A stretch of DNA of 64,000 nt from Variovorax sp. PAMC 28711 (GTDB lineage: Bacteria > Pseudomonadota > Gammaproteobacteria > Burkholderiales > Burkholderiaceae_C): assembly GCF_001577265.1 (NCBI RefSeq), contig NZ_CP014517.1:3446501-3510500 (forward strand), read 5' to 3'. The stretch's first letter is position 1. Each line of letters opens with the position of its first letter. Both the position numbers and the translations under genes were made by a program. The notes under the pieces are model-generated. The model was not told where the DNA came from and did not search any database. It was given only the letters and a program-made list of their open reading frames with translations. Shown here one piece after another: positions 54,607-63,080 of this stretch.

Positions 54607-56946
54607 TCAGAAGGCGAAGTTGGCCGTCAGACGGTAGGTGCGCGGTGCGCCGGGCGTGTAGCGGTAACCGCTCTTGTTGATCGCCGCCACGTATTCCTTG
54701 TCGGTCAGGTTGTACACGTTGAACTGCAGGTCGACGTTCTTGTTGATGCGGTACGACGCCATGGCATCGAACACCCAGTACGCATCGACAAAGGCGGGTG
54801 TGCCGACGGCGCCGTCGGTGCCACGGTGCAACTTGCCGTTGTAGCGAGCGCCAAGACCCATGGTCACGCCGAAAGGCGTCTTGTAGGTCGTCCACGCGGT
54901 GAACGAGTTTTTCGGTGTGTAGGCCAGCACCGAGCCGCCATCTGCCAGCACCGACGGGCCGTTCAGGATCTTGCTGTCTTGCGTGGTGAAACCGGTGCTG
55001 ACGCCCCAGTTGTCGGTGATGGCACCGGCCGCGCCGAGTTCCAGACCCTGGACGCGCTTCTTGCCGATCTGGGCATAGGTCGTGTTCGTCGAGTCGGTCG
55101 CGATGACTTCGTTGCTCACGTCGGTTCGGTAGATCGCTGCGGTCAGCGCCAGCTTCTTGTTCAGCACGTCCCACTTGGTGCCGAGTTCCCAGGTCTTGGT
55201 CTTCTGCGGATCGAAGTCGGTTCGGTTGGCGTTGTTGCCGGTGCCACCTGCAGCCAGGGCGAAATTGTTGCCGCCCGGCGGCTGGGCCGCCGTGCCGTAC
55301 CCAAGGTACACGCTGCTGTTGTCGGTCGGCTTGTAGACCAGGCCGAGCTTGCCGGTCCAGAGGCTGCCGGACGTGCTGAATGCGCTGGGCGTCAGCACCC
55401 CGTTCGTCGCGTTCAAAGCAGTCGCGTTGTAGTCGGTCGAGTAATGGTCGTAGCGCAGGCCGCCGGTGAGCATCCAGCGCTCGCTGAACTTCAACGTGTC
55501 GAACGCGTACGCGCCGACCGTTGTCGTCGTGCCGTCGGTCGTCGTGCCGTTCTGCAGGCGCTGGTAGCCGAGCACGTTCGGGTTCGGGGCGTACAGGTTC
55601 GCTGCGGGCCAGGCGCCGCTGTTGCGGATGCCGGGCACGCCGAAGACCGTGGCGTTTTGGCCGTAGTAGCCGTTCGTGTTCTGTTCTTCGCGAATCAATT
55701 CGACGCCGGCGTTCAGCGTGTGGCCAATGCCGCCCGTGTTGAACTTGGCGCTCACGTTGGTCTGGTTGGTCAGGATGGTGTTCTCCTGATCCTTGTTGGT
55801 CGGGTTGCTGCGGGCCAGCGTCCAACCCAACGGGTTCGCGGCGTTTGGCGTCAGCAGGTTTGCCGCGCTGCCCATGAACGCGGTCAACATGTAGTCCTGC
55901 TCGGTCTTGCCATAGCGGAACGTGTTGCGGACCGTGACGTCAGGCGTGAGGTCGTGCTCGACACGCGCGGTGAACATCGTCTGCGTCACGTTGTCGAAGT
56001 CCGACGTGGTGCCGTAGAAGTTGCTCGAATCGACACGCGAGGCGTAGTTCAGGAAATTCCGGCGATTGCGCACCGAGGTGGCATCGGGCGTGGAGTAGCC
56101 CGGCAGCCCGATCGTTGGCACGCCGCCGTCGGGGATGTTGTTCTGCTTGATGTGAACCAGGTCGAAGTACAGGCGCGTCGGCGTGCCGAGGCCGAGTGCC
56201 AGCGACGGTGCGATGCCCCAGCGCTTGTTCTTGACCACGTCGCGGCCGGAAACGTCTGCATCCTCGCCCACGACATTCAATCGGAACGCGGCGCCTGAAC
56301 CGCCCGGGCCGCTCAGTGCCTTGTTCCAGTCGACCGTCCCACGCTTGAAGCTGTCGCTTCCAAGGCTGACCGAACCGAGAAAGCTGTCCGACAGCGTCGG
56401 CTTCTTGGTGATCAGGTTGATGTAGCCGGTCGGCGCGGTGCGGCCGGTGTCGCTGCCAGCCGGGCCCTTCACCACTTCGACCTGCTCGATGTTGAACGTG
56501 TCGCGCGAGACCGAGCCGGTGTCGCGGATGCCGTCGACAAAAATGCTGTTGGACGTGTCGAAGCCACGCAGGTAGATCGCGTCACCCGTGCTCGTGTTGC
56601 CGTTCTCGCCGAGATAGAACGCGCCGGCGCCGGGGGTGTTGCGCAAGGCTTCGGTCAAGGTGGTGGCGCCCTGTTCGCGCAGCACTTGCTCGCGGATCAC
56701 CTGAATCGTTTGCGGCGTGTCCAGCAGCGGCGCGGTGAACTTCGGATTTGCCGAGGTGTCGGCCTTGTACTCGGGCGCGGCGTTCGAGCCCTGCACGCGG
56801 ATTTCCTGCAGCGTGCCGCCGCCGGCAGCGGGCGCCGTCTGGGCCACGGCCGGCAGGGCGAATGCCATCAGCGTGGCGGCAGCGGCGCCGGAAAGTTGAG
56901 GGACAGCGCGCGCGACGGCGTGCTTGCGGCTCTTGATGTAGGCCAT
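54607..56946 (-). CDS. fiu: TonB-dependent siderophore receptor, Fiu/PiuA type
   Basis: The 779-residue outer-membrane protein has a signal peptide (AATLMAFALPAVAQ). A TonB-box-like start (TLQEIRVQGS) and a plug domain follow (TPQTIQVIREQVLREQGATT, GDAIYLRGFDTSNSIFVDGI). A 22-strand barrel ends SGYRYTPGAPRTYRLTANFAF, with a terminal phenylalanine. The plug and its pairing with piuC resemble Escherichia coli Fiu and Pseudomonas PiuA, receptors for catecholate siderophores and fragments. The start at 56946 (MAYIKSRKHAVARAV) is supported by AGGA upstream. A Fur-like site lies 125 bases upstream. Confidence 0.93.
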   Translation of the reverse strand: MAYIKSRKHAVARAVPQLSGAAAATLMAFALPAVAQTAPAAGGGTLQEIRVQGSNAAPEYKADTSANPKFTAPLLDTPQTIQVIREQVLREQGATTLTEALRNTPGAGAFYLGENGNTSTGDAIYLRGFDTSNSIFVDGIRDTGSVSRDTFNIEQVEVVKGPAGSDTGRTAPTGYINLITKKPTLSDSFLGSVSLGSDSFKRGTVDWNKALSGPGGSGAAFRLNVVGEDADVSGRDVVKNKRWGIAPSLALGLGTPTRLYFDLVHIKQNNIPDGGVPTIGLPGYSTPDATSVRNRRNFLNYASRVDSSNFYGTTSDFDNVTQTMFTARVEHDLTPDVTVRNTFRYGKTEQDYMLTAFMGSAANLLTPNAANPLGWTLARSNPTNKDQENTILTNQTNVSAKFNTGGIGHTLNAGVELIREEQNTNGYYGQNATVFGVPGIRNSGAWPAANLYAPNPNVLGYQRLQNGTTTDGTTTTVGAYAFDTLKFSERWMLTGGLRYDHYSTDYNATALNATNGVLTPSAFSTSGSLWTGKLGLVYKPTDNSSVYLGYGTAAQPPGGNNFALAAGGTGNNANRTDFDPQKTKTWELGTKWDVLNKKLALTAAIYRTDVSNEVIATDSTNTTYAQIGKKRVQGLELGAAGAITDNWGVSTGFTTQDSKILNGPSVLADGGSVLAYTPKNSFTAWTTYKTPFGVTMGLGARYNGKLHRGTDGAVGTPAFVDAYWVFDAMASYRINKNVDLQFNVYNLTDKEYVAAINKSGYRYTPGAPRTYRLTANFAF

Positions 56947-57069
56947 GGAACGGTTCTCCGAAAAGGAAGGCAAATGAGAACTCGACTGGCGGGTCTCGCG
57001 CGCTGCGCCCGAAGGCGAGGGGAGATTGGCTGGGTGAGTCGGCTCGCAGCAGGGAGCCGCGAAGTCACC

Positions 57070-57088
57070 CTGAATGATAATGACTCGC
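57070..57088. promoter_or_regulatory. Fur-like box upstream of the siderophore receptor
   Basis: The 19 bases contain the intact core AATGATAAT and match the Fur consensus at 12 positions. The position between the receptor and the upstream reductase fits iron repression of the receptor. Confidence 0.55.
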
Positions 57089-57184
57089 AATACGTTTTTT
57101 ACACTTCCTTCACTGGCCGGACGTAATTTGCCTGGATTCGTTGTAGGACAGCAACGTGTTACGAGCCAAACCCTCGGGGTGCCC

Positions 57185-58552
57185 TCAATACACGTCGCGG
57201 CGGTAGCGCCCGTCGATCGTCAATGTCTGAACCGTTTCGGTGCCCAAAATGTCGCGAAGCGCGGCGTCGACGCCCGTCGCCATTCCCTGCAGGCTGCCGC
57301 ATACATAGAGCGCGGCGCCGCGCGCCACCCAGGCACGCACCTCGTCGCTGACTTGCAGCAGTCGATGCTGCACGTAGACGCGATCCGCCTGATCGCGCGA
57401 AAAGACCAGGTCGAGTCGCGCCAGCCGCTGGTGGGCCTGCCAGGCTTCGATTTCGTTTCGGCAAAGAAAATCGTGGGCCACGTTGCGTTCGCCGAACACC
57501 AGCCAGTTTTCAAATTGTCCGGCGGCGATGCGTTCGCGCAGATGGCTGCGCAGCCCGGCCAGTCCGGTGCCATTGCCGATGAGGATGAGCGGCCGTTCGG
57601 CATTCGCCTCAAGGCGAAAGCGACGGTGGGGTCGCAGTCGCAATGCCGCGGTGTCGCCGATGGCGAGCGTGGAGGTGAGCAGGCCCGAGGCGGCGCCGAG
57701 CGTGCCGTCCGGGTGCTGTTCCTGGCGCACCAGCAATTCGATCCGGCCGTCGGACGGGATCGACGCGATCGAGTAGTCGCGCGGCCGCGTGGGGTCGCTC
57801 GCGATGGCGATCTGCACCAAGTCGCCCGAATGCCAGTTCAACGGCACGGCATCGGTGGCGGCCGTGAAGGCGACCTCGTAGATCGGCGCGCCCGCGCTGT
57901 GCGGGTTCAGCAGCGTGCGTGACACCAACTGCCACGGCACGAAGGGCGCGGCCGATGGTTCGGCTTCCTCGGTGTCGGCCCCTGCGCCCCACAGCGCGCG
58001 CCAGGCCGCCAGCGCGACGGGGTCGCCGTTGTCGACGTCGATGCGCGCTGCCACGGCGGCTGCGCCGGTCGAGGCGAGCCAGCCGTCGAGCGCCCGACCG
58101 AAGCCGCAGTAGTGGTCGTACTGCCGATCGCCCAGTGCGAGCACGGCGTAGCGCAGCGTCGGCAGCGCGATCGTCCTCGCCATCAGTTGGTCGGCGAACA
58201 CGCTTGCGCCATCCGGGGCGTCGCCTTCGCCGTAGGTGCTGGCGACGAAGAGGGCGCGCCGCGCGCCGGCGAGCGTGGCGGCGTCGACGGCATCGAGCGC
58301 AAGCACGCGCGCAGGCGTGCCGGCCGCGTGAAGCCAGCGCGCGGTCTGCCACGCGATGGCCTCGGCCTGCCCGGTCTGGCTGGCGAACGCCACGAGCACG
58401 GGTTCGGCGGCGCCATCGCCCGCCAGCGCGTTCGACGCGGCCTTGGCGGCGACCGCGCGAAGCCGCTCACGCCACCAGATCGCGGCGCACAGCGCTGTGT
58501 AGGCGACCACGGTGCCGCCCGCAGCCACGCTGCGAATCGCATCGATGCTCAT
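57185..58552 (-). CDS. Membrane-anchored diflavin reductase (flavodoxin plus FAD/NADPH domains)
   Basis: The 455-residue protein has one N-terminal transmembrane helix (GGTVVAYTALCAAIW). A flavodoxin-like FMN domain follows (about residues 50-195: VAFASQTGQAEAIAWQTARW, ASTYGEGDAPDGA). An FAD domain (RPRDYSIASIPSDG) and an NADPH domain (LILIGNGTGLAGLRSHLRER, VCGSLQGMATGVDAALRDIL) complete it. It resembles the sulfite-reductase flavoprotein/P450-reductase class. Orientation of the helix suggests a cytoplasmic catalytic part moving NADPH electrons to the membrane. Position after apbE, DUF4198, DUF2271 and PepSY genes suggests those are its acceptors. In Pseudomonas PiuB a PepSY part is fused to a similar reductase; here they are separate genes. 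Confidence 0.85.
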   Translation of the reverse strand: MSIDAIRSVAAGGTVVAYTALCAAIWWRERLRAVAAKAASNALAGDGAAEPVLVAFASQTGQAEAIAWQTARWLHAAGTPARVLALDAVDAATLAGARRALFVASTYGEGDAPDGASVFADQLMARTIALPTLRYAVLALGDRQYDHYCGFGRALDGWLASTGAAAVAARIDVDNGDPVALAAWRALWGAGADTEEAEPSAAPFVPWQLVSRTLLNPHSAGAPIYEVAFTAATDAVPLNWHSGDLVQIAIASDPTRPRDYSIASIPSDGRIELLVRQEQHPDGTLGAASGLLTSTLAIGDTAALRLRPHRRFRLEANAERPLILIGNGTGLAGLRSHLRERIAAGQFENWLVFGERNVAHDFLCRNEIEAWQAHQRLARLDLVFSRDQADRVYVQHRLLQVSDEVRAWVARGAALYVCGSLQGMATGVDAALRDILGTETVQTLTIDGRYRRDVY

Positions 58553-59592
58553 GCGTGAACGCGTTCGTGCCAGCCGCGCGAAGCGCTGGCCTGCAGGCCC
58601 TGGGGCGTGCGCTCGAAGAAGAGGGCGGCCACGCCGTGCGCGTTCGCGAACGGCAGGCCCTTGGTCGGGCCCAGCACGGTGAGCACGGTGGCCAGCGCGT
58701 CAGCATGCATGCACTCGGCGTGCAGCACGCTGACCGATGCGAGCCCATGCGCGACGGGTTCGCCCGTGCGCGGATCGATCGTGTGCGACCAGCGTCGGCC
58801 TGCCGACTCGCGCTGGTGCCAACGATCGCCCGAAGTGGCGATCGCGAGATCGGTGAGCGCGATGGGCGGCGATGCGCCGACGCTGTCGTCGGGCGCCGCC
58901 ACCTGCACGGTCCAAGGTGTGCCGCCCGGCCGATGCCCGACTCCGCGCAACTCACCGCCGACTTCGACGAGCAGATCAACCAGGCCCAGCGCCTTCAACG
59001 AATCGACGACATGGTCGACGGCGAAACCTTTGGCGATGCCCGAAAAATCCAGTGTCAAGCCGCCGGGTTGTTCAAGCGTGGCTGCTGCGGCGTTGAACCG
59101 CAGTTGCCGCCATCCGCCGGCGGCCCGCGCGAGATGCAAGGCGCGGAGGTCCGGCGCGTGTGCACTTGCGACGGCATCGGGGCCGAAACCCCACAGCGCC
59201 ACCAGCGGTCCGACCGTCGGATCGAGCGCGCCGTCGCTGGCTTCGGCCCATTGCACGGCGCAACGGAGCACGGCCGTGAATTCGGGCGCGAGCGCATGCA
59301 CGCTGCCGGCAGCGGCCTGGTTGTAGCGGCTCAGATCGGAGTCGGCGCGCCAATGGCTCATCTGCGCGATCACACGGTCGAGCGCGTGCGCTGCCGATGC
59401 GCGCACGGCGTCCAGCCCGATCATTTGCGGGTTGCCGAAGCGCACCGACCAGGTGGTGCCCATCGTCTCACCGCCGATGTGCTGCAGCGTTACCGGATCG
59501 GCGAGCCGCGGCGTGGTGGCGTTGGCGTAGCTGCCACGCCAGTTCGGCGCGAACGAAAGCGTCGTGCCTGCGGAATTTTCCGTGGAGATCAG
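58549..59592 (-). CDS. apbE: FAD:protein FMN transferase (ApbE family), unusual start codon
   Basis: The protein has ApbE hallmarks: MGTTWSVRF, SHWRADSDLSRYN, LDPTVGPLVALWGFG, LDFSGIAKGFAVDHVVDSL, VEVGGELRGVGHRPGG and the metal-binding TSGDRWHQRE...HTIDPRTGEPVAHGLASVSV. ApbE attaches FMN to Thr/Ser of target proteins in or outside the membrane. No ATG fits: the ATG at 59463 lies within the conserved MGT motif. The likely start is CTG at 59592, overlapping the upstream stop as CTGA, giving about 347 residues. No signal peptide or lipobox is visible with that start, unusual for the family. The start remains unresolved. It overlaps the reductase by four bases. Confidence 0.85.
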   Translation of the reverse strand: MISTENSAGTTLSFAPNWRGSYANATTPRLADPVTLQHIGGETMGTTWSVRFGNPQMIGLDAVRASAAHALDRVIAQMSHWRADSDLSRYNQAAAGSVHALAPEFTAVLRCAVQWAEASDGALDPTVGPLVALWGFGPDAVASAHAPDLRALHLARAAGGWRQLRFNAAAATLEQPGGLTLDFSGIAKGFAVDHVVDSLKALGLVDLLVEVGGELRGVGHRPGGTPWTVQVAAPDDSVGASPPIALTDLAIATSGDRWHQRESAGRRWSHTIDPRTGEPVAHGLASVSVLHAECMHADALATVLTVLGPTKGLPFANAHGVAALFFERTPQGLQASASRGWHERVHA

Positions 59593-60395
59593 GGCATGAC
59601 TTCCAGAGTCGCCGCGTAGCTCAGGCGGCGCTCCTTGGCTTGCGGCACGGTGGTCTTGTTGTCCTTGGTGCTCACGTCGAGCCAGTACATGCCCGCGGTC
59701 GGCCACGTCACGACGAACTGGCCTTTGGCGTCGGTCTTGATCTTGGTTTCCTGGAGCTTGTCGCGGTACTGCGTGTTGCCGGCGGTCACGCTCACTTCGA
59801 GATCCTTGGCGGGCTGGCCGTCGAGGTTGAGCGTGAAGGTCGACTTTTCACCCTTGACCAGATCGTTCGGGCTGCCCGTCGAGATCAGTTCCAGGCCCTG
59901 GCCGATGGGCTTGAGCACCGAAGGCTTGCCCACCGTCACGAACGTTTCGATGCGCCCCGACGATTGCGAAATGACCACGTCGGTTGCGTCGGCCGGCACT
60001 TCCTTGGCGATGCTTTCCGCGGTGCCGCGTGCACGCTTTTGCGCACCGGCCTTGTCTTTCCACGAAGCGAATGCGCCGGCGTTGACCACCGCGATGCGGT
60101 AGGTGCCCGGCTGCGCGACGGTCACGTCGAACACGGTTCGGAACTTGAGCTTGGCTTCGTTTTCGGCCTTGAGCGTGCTGCCGTCGGGCGCCGTGATTTG
60201 CAGGCCGTCGATGCGCAGCGGATTGTGGTTCGCCACGAACAGGTCGTTGGAGACCGCCGCGTCGATGCTGACCGTGTCGGCCTTCGACAGCACGGTGGTC
60301 GAAGGAAGCAACCAGGCGTTGTGCGCGTGTGCGGTGCCGAGTGCGGCAGTGAGGGCGAGGGCCGTGACGGCGGTGGCGAGGACGGAAGTCTTCAT
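59589..60395 (-). CDS. DUF4198-domain periplasmic protein
   Basis: The 268-residue protein has a signal peptide (SVLATAVTALALTAALGTAHA). The mature protein begins HNAWLLPSTTVLSKADTVS, typical of DUF4198 (CbiK/NikM-like, metal-transport-associated) proteins. Two beta-rich domains follow; the second has KSTFTLNLDGQPAKDLEVSV and FVVTWPTAGMYWLDVST. The exposed N-terminal histidine after cleavage could bind metal, which is inference. It is between DUF2271 and apbE on the same strand, in an iron-linked cluster. The function is unproven. Confidence 0.87.
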   Translation of the reverse strand: MKTSVLATAVTALALTAALGTAHAHNAWLLPSTTVLSKADTVSIDAAVSNDLFVANHNPLRIDGLQITAPDGSTLKAENEAKLKFRTVFDVTVAQPGTYRIAVVNAGAFASWKDKAGAQKRARGTAESIAKEVPADATDVVISQSSGRIETFVTVGKPSVLKPIGQGLELISTGSPNDLVKGEKSTFTLNLDGQPAKDLEVSVTAGNTQYRDKLQETKIKTDAKGQFVVTWPTAGMYWLDVSTKDNKTTVPQAKERRLSYAATLEVMP

Positions 60396-60446
60396 GGGGG
60401 GCTCCGGTGAATGAGGGTGTGTCGATGAACGGTGTGTTCGCGTGGA

Positions 60447-60980
60447 TCAGGGCTTGAGTTCGAGCTTGATTTCGCCCAACTCTTCCTTGCCCGTCGCCAC
60501 CACCGGCTGCGCGGAGGTCGGCGGCCACTGGAAAGGGATGCTCACGACTTCACGGCCGCCCACTTCGCGGGCGGCTTCGACCACCAGCTTGTAGCCACCC
60601 GGCGCCAGCTTGGGCAGCGCGCCCGTGCCTTCGGTGAAGTTGAGTTGCTGCTTGCCGGCCGGCTTGGTGGCGCCCGTGACGCCATCGACCGGCACCGCCA
60701 GTTCGCGGCCACCGCGGCGCCACCATTGGCGCAGGTCCTTCAGCCACTTGGTGCCTTCGCCTTCGGGGTTGTTGGTTTTGGTGCGCACGTCATACCAGAC
60801 CGCGAGCGTCGTCTCGAGTGAGTTGTCCGCGCGTTCGATCCACGCGGCCACGTAGGGGCGGTGGTATTCCGACACCGAAAGGCGCGGTACCTCGATATTC
60901 ACGCCCAACCCTGCGGCGAGCGCGGGTGCGGCGAACAGGGCCGATGCAGTGATCGGGGCAAGGGAATAGCGAAGTTGCAC
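60447..60980 (-). CDS. DUF2271 periplasmic protein with a predicted flavinylation motif
   Basis: The 177-residue protein has a signal peptide (APITASALFAAPALAAG). The mature DUF2271 domain has VAAWIERADNSLETTLAVWY, KWLKDLRQWWRRGG and a beta-rich C-terminus (LAPGGYKLVVEAAREVGGRE). Residues 99-105 read DGVTGAT. This matches the D-G-x-[ST]-G-A-T type sequence where ApbE couples FMN to the last threonine in NqrC and FMN-binding proteins, predicting covalent FMN on Thr105. apbE is two genes downstream. A flavinylated periplasmic electron carrier is the natural inference. Confidence 0.87.
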   Translation of the reverse strand: MQLRYSLAPITASALFAAPALAAGLGVNIEVPRLSVSEYHRPYVAAWIERADNSLETTLAVWYDVRTKTNNPEGEGTKWLKDLRQWWRRGGRELAVPVDGVTGATKPAGKQQLNFTEGTGALPKLAPGGYKLVVEAAREVGGREVVSIPFQWPPTSAQPVVATGKEELGEIKLELKP

Positions 60981-61001
60981 GGAAAACCTTTTCTTGACGA
61001 G

Positions 61002-61667
61002 TCAGTGAATGAACAGCAGCGCGAGCAGCACCGGAATGACCAGGCCCATGCCGACCATCGGCCAGGTGAGCGGCCGGTTGCCCGCATGCATCTTGAGAAT
61101 GAACAGGCCGGTGATGGAGAACACCAGCGTGGCGGCCGCAAAGATGTCGATGAACCAGCTCCAGGCGGCGCCGGTGTTGCGGCCTTTGTGCAGGTCATTG
61201 AAGTAGGACAGCCAACCGCGGTCGGTGCGCTCGTATTCGGCTTCGCCGTCGGTCAGGCTGACGCGCAACCAGGCGTCTCCCCCGGGACGTGGCAGCGAGA
61301 GATAGACCTCGTCGTCCGACCACTCGGCTTCGCGGCCGGCGATGTCGACGGCAAACTGTTTCTGCACCCACGACTGGAGTTCGGCAGGCGCAGGCGCCTT
61401 GCCTTTGCTCGCTTTGTCGGCCTTGATGAGCGCGACCCGGCTTTCAAGGGCCGTCTGCAGCGCCGGGTCGAGCTTCGCGTGCTGGCTGGTGACGGCAGGC
61501 TTCGCTTCGATCTGGCCGGCATGATTGAGAGTGAAGCCGGTGACGCTGAACAGCACCATGCCGATCAGGCACATCGCCGAACTCACCCAGTGCCATTCGT
61601 GCAGGGTCTTGAGCCAGTAAGCGCGGCGTCGGTTGTCGGTCGGGGTGGTGGGAGCGGCAGCGGTCAT
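61002..61667 (-). CDS. PepSY-associated transmembrane protein
   Basis: The 221-residue protein has a first helix following LKTLHEWHWVSSAMCLIGMV, a periplasmic PepSY-like region (about residues 50-150: YLSLPRPGGDAWLRVSLTDG), and two or three C-terminal helices (WFIDIFAAATLVFSITGLFI). Paired histidines (HEWHW, NHAG, LHKGRN) could ligate haem, making a transmembrane electron conduit; that is inference. It is first in the cluster PepSY-DUF2271-DUF4198-apbE-reductase. A Fur-like site is just upstream of the start at 61667. Confidence 0.86.
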   Translation of the reverse strand: MTAAAPTTPTDNRRRAYWLKTLHEWHWVSSAMCLIGMVLFSVTGFTLNHAGQIEAKPAVTSQHAKLDPALQTALESRVALIKADKASKGKAPAPAELQSWVQKQFAVDIAGREAEWSDDEVYLSLPRPGGDAWLRVSLTDGEAEYERTDRGWLSYFNDLHKGRNTGAAWSWFIDIFAAATLVFSITGLFILKMHAGNRPLTWPMVGMGLVIPVLLALLFIH

Positions 61668-61690
61668 GGGAGGCGACGATTCTAGCCTCA

Positions 61691-61712
61691 CAAATGAGAA
61701 TGAATGCTATTT
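61691..61712. promoter_or_regulatory. Fur-like box upstream of the PepSY cluster
   Basis: An AT-rich island with AATGAGAATGAATGCTATTT lies 25 bases upstream of the PepSY gene start. AATGAGAAT is the usual left half of Fur boxes; the right half is poorer. Between the start and the bfr terminator it fits iron control of the whole cluster. Confidence 0.5.
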
Positions 61713-61731
61713 GCATAAACAATGCGCGCCC

Positions 61732-61758
61732 AAAAAAAAGCGGGACCGAAGTCCCGCT
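61732..61758 (-). terminator. Terminator of bfr
   Basis: AGCGGGAC (61739-61746), loop CGAA and GTCCCGCT (61751-61758) make an eight-pair stem. On the minus strand seven T residues follow. It lies 22 bases past the bfr stop. Confidence 0.9.
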
Positions 61759-61779
61759 GCGCGAGGGCGCCCTTGCGCC

Positions 61780-62256
61780 TTATTCGAGTTCGCCCATCTG
61801 GCTCTGGAGGTAGTTCTGGATGCCGACCTTGCCGATGAGGTCGATCTGGGTCTCCAGAAAGTCGATGTGATCTTCGGTGTCGTCGAGGATTTTTTGCAGC
61901 AGATCGCGCGAGACATAGTCACGCACCGTCTCGCAGTGCGCGATGCCCGCCTTGATCGTGGCCTGCGCGCCGGTTTCGGCGCCGAGGTCGCAGGCCAGCA
62001 GTTCCGGCACGTCCTCGCCGATGTTCAGCTTGCCGAGGTCTTGCAGATTGGGCAGACCGTCGAGCATGAAGATGCGGTCCATGAGCCAGTCGGCGTGCTT
62101 CATTTCGCCGATCGACTCCTCGTATTCTTTCTTCGCGAGCTTGTCCAGGCCCCAATGCTTGAGCATGCGGTAGTGGAGGAAGTACTGGTTGATCGCGGTC
62201 AGCTCGTTTTTGAGTTGCGCCTGCAGATGACCGATGACTTGGGGATCGCCCTTCAT
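61780..62256 (-). CDS. bfr: Bacterioferritin
   Basis: The 158-residue four-helix-bundle protein is the usual length. It has the ferroxidase residues in [18 protein letters not shown] (Glu) and [20 protein letters not shown] (Glu, His), and the second-site residues in [13 protein letters not shown]. The haem-ligating methionine is in DWLMDRIF (family Met52). It stores iron as a mineral in a 24-mer shell with haem at dimer interfaces. The start at 62256 is the family start [15 protein letters not shown]. It diverges from ahpC. Its partner bfd lies in the same region. Confidence 0.96.
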   Translation of the reverse strand: MKGDPQVIGHLQAQLKNELTAINQYFLHYRMLKHWGLDKLAKKEYEESIGEMKHADWLMDRIFMLDGLPNLQDLGKLNIGEDVPELLACDLGAETGAQATIKAGIAHCETVRDYVSRDLLQKILDDTEDHIDFLETQIDLIGKVGIQNYLQSQMGELE

Positions 62257-62416
62257 GATTCTTTTCCTTGTTCTGAAGCGCGCGATTGTGGGAGGGCGGG
62301 GCGCGCCCGGCAAGGCAAGCCCCTGCATTACCGGTCTGCATGCGTGTGATGCTGATACACGTTCGCATCGGTGAAAGCGCCCGCTTCGTGTTTCATAGGC
62401 GCAAGGCATTCTTTTA

Positions 62417-62451
62417 ATAGTTCAATACTATTGAAAATAGTAAATCGGTAG
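62417..62451. promoter_or_regulatory. OxyR-like operator upstream of ahpC
   Basis: ATAG-N7-CTAT (62417-62431) is a perfect OxyR half-operator dyad. After five bases a second ATAG-N7-GTAG (62437-62451) follows with one good and one poor half. The consensus is ATAG-N7-CTAT-N7-ATAG-N7-CTAT, so spacing is two bases short. It overlaps the ahpC -35, as expected for OxyR activation. Confidence 0.65.
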
Positions 62452-62458
62452 TTATACT
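62431..62458 (+). promoter_or_regulatory. Sigma-70 promoter of ahpC
   Basis: TTGAAA (62431-62436), a 16-base spacer and TATACT (62453-62458) give a good sigma-70 promoter. The start is predicted near 62465, with a 34-base leader carrying AAGGAAAG before the ATG at 62499. Confidence 0.75.
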
Positions 62459-62498
62459 TGTGCCTCGTTATCTTTATCCGCCACCAAGGAAAGCAGCA

Positions 62499-63062
62499 AT
62501 GTCCCTCATCAACACCCCCGTGCAACCGTTCAAGACCGAGGCCTATCTGAACGGCAAGTTCATCACGGTCACCGAAGAATCGCTCAAGGGCAAATGGTCC
62601 GTCCTGATCTTCATGCCGGCTGCTTTCACCTTCAATTGCCCGACGGAAGTCGAAGACGCGGCCGACAACTACCCTGAGTTCCAGAAGCTGAACACCGAGG
62701 TGTACATCGTGACGACCGACACGCACTTTTCGCACAAGGTGTGGCATGACACCTCGCCTGCGGTTGGCAAGGCCAAGTTCCCGCTGGTCGGCGATCCGAC
62801 GCACACGCTGACCAACGCCTTCGACGTACACATCGCCGAAGAAGGTCTGGCACTGCGCGGCACCTTCGTGATCAATCCGGACGGCATCATCAAGACGGCC
62901 GAAGTGCACTCCAACGAGATTGCCCGCGACGTCAAGGAAACATTGCGCAAGCTCAAGGCAGCCCAGTACACCGCAGCGCACCCGAACGAGGTGTGCCCGG
63001 CCAAGTGGAACGACGGTGACAAGACGCTCGCCCCTTCGTTCGACCTCGTCGGCAAGATCTAA
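62499..63062 (+). CDS. ahpC: Alkyl hydroperoxide reductase subunit C (2-Cys peroxiredoxin)
   Basis: The 187-residue protein is the typical AhpC length. The peroxidatic cysteine is in FMPAAFTFNCPTEVEDAADN and the resolving cysteine in AHPNEVCPAKWNDG. FNCPTE replaces the more common FVCPTE, a small variation. It reduces hydrogen peroxide and organic peroxides and is re-reduced by AhpF, encoded 92 bases downstream. The promoter carries an OxyR-like site. The start at 62499 (MSLINTPVQPFKTEA) has a strong ribosome site. Confidence 0.97.
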   Translation: MSLINTPVQPFKTEAYLNGKFITVTEESLKGKWSVLIFMPAAFTFNCPTEVEDAADNYPEFQKLNTEVYIVTTDTHFSHKVWHDTSPAVGKAKFPLVGDPTHTLTNAFDVHIAEEGLALRGTFVINPDGIIKTAEVHSNEIARDVKETLRKLKAAQYTAAHPNEVCPAKWNDGDKTLAPSFDLVGKI

Positions 63063-63080
63063 GCAGCGCCTCGCGCGAAC

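Noticed and set aside
59463..59592. apbE start at ATG 59463
   Set aside because: That methionine is part of the conserved internal MGT motif, so starting there would delete the N-terminal strand of the domain.
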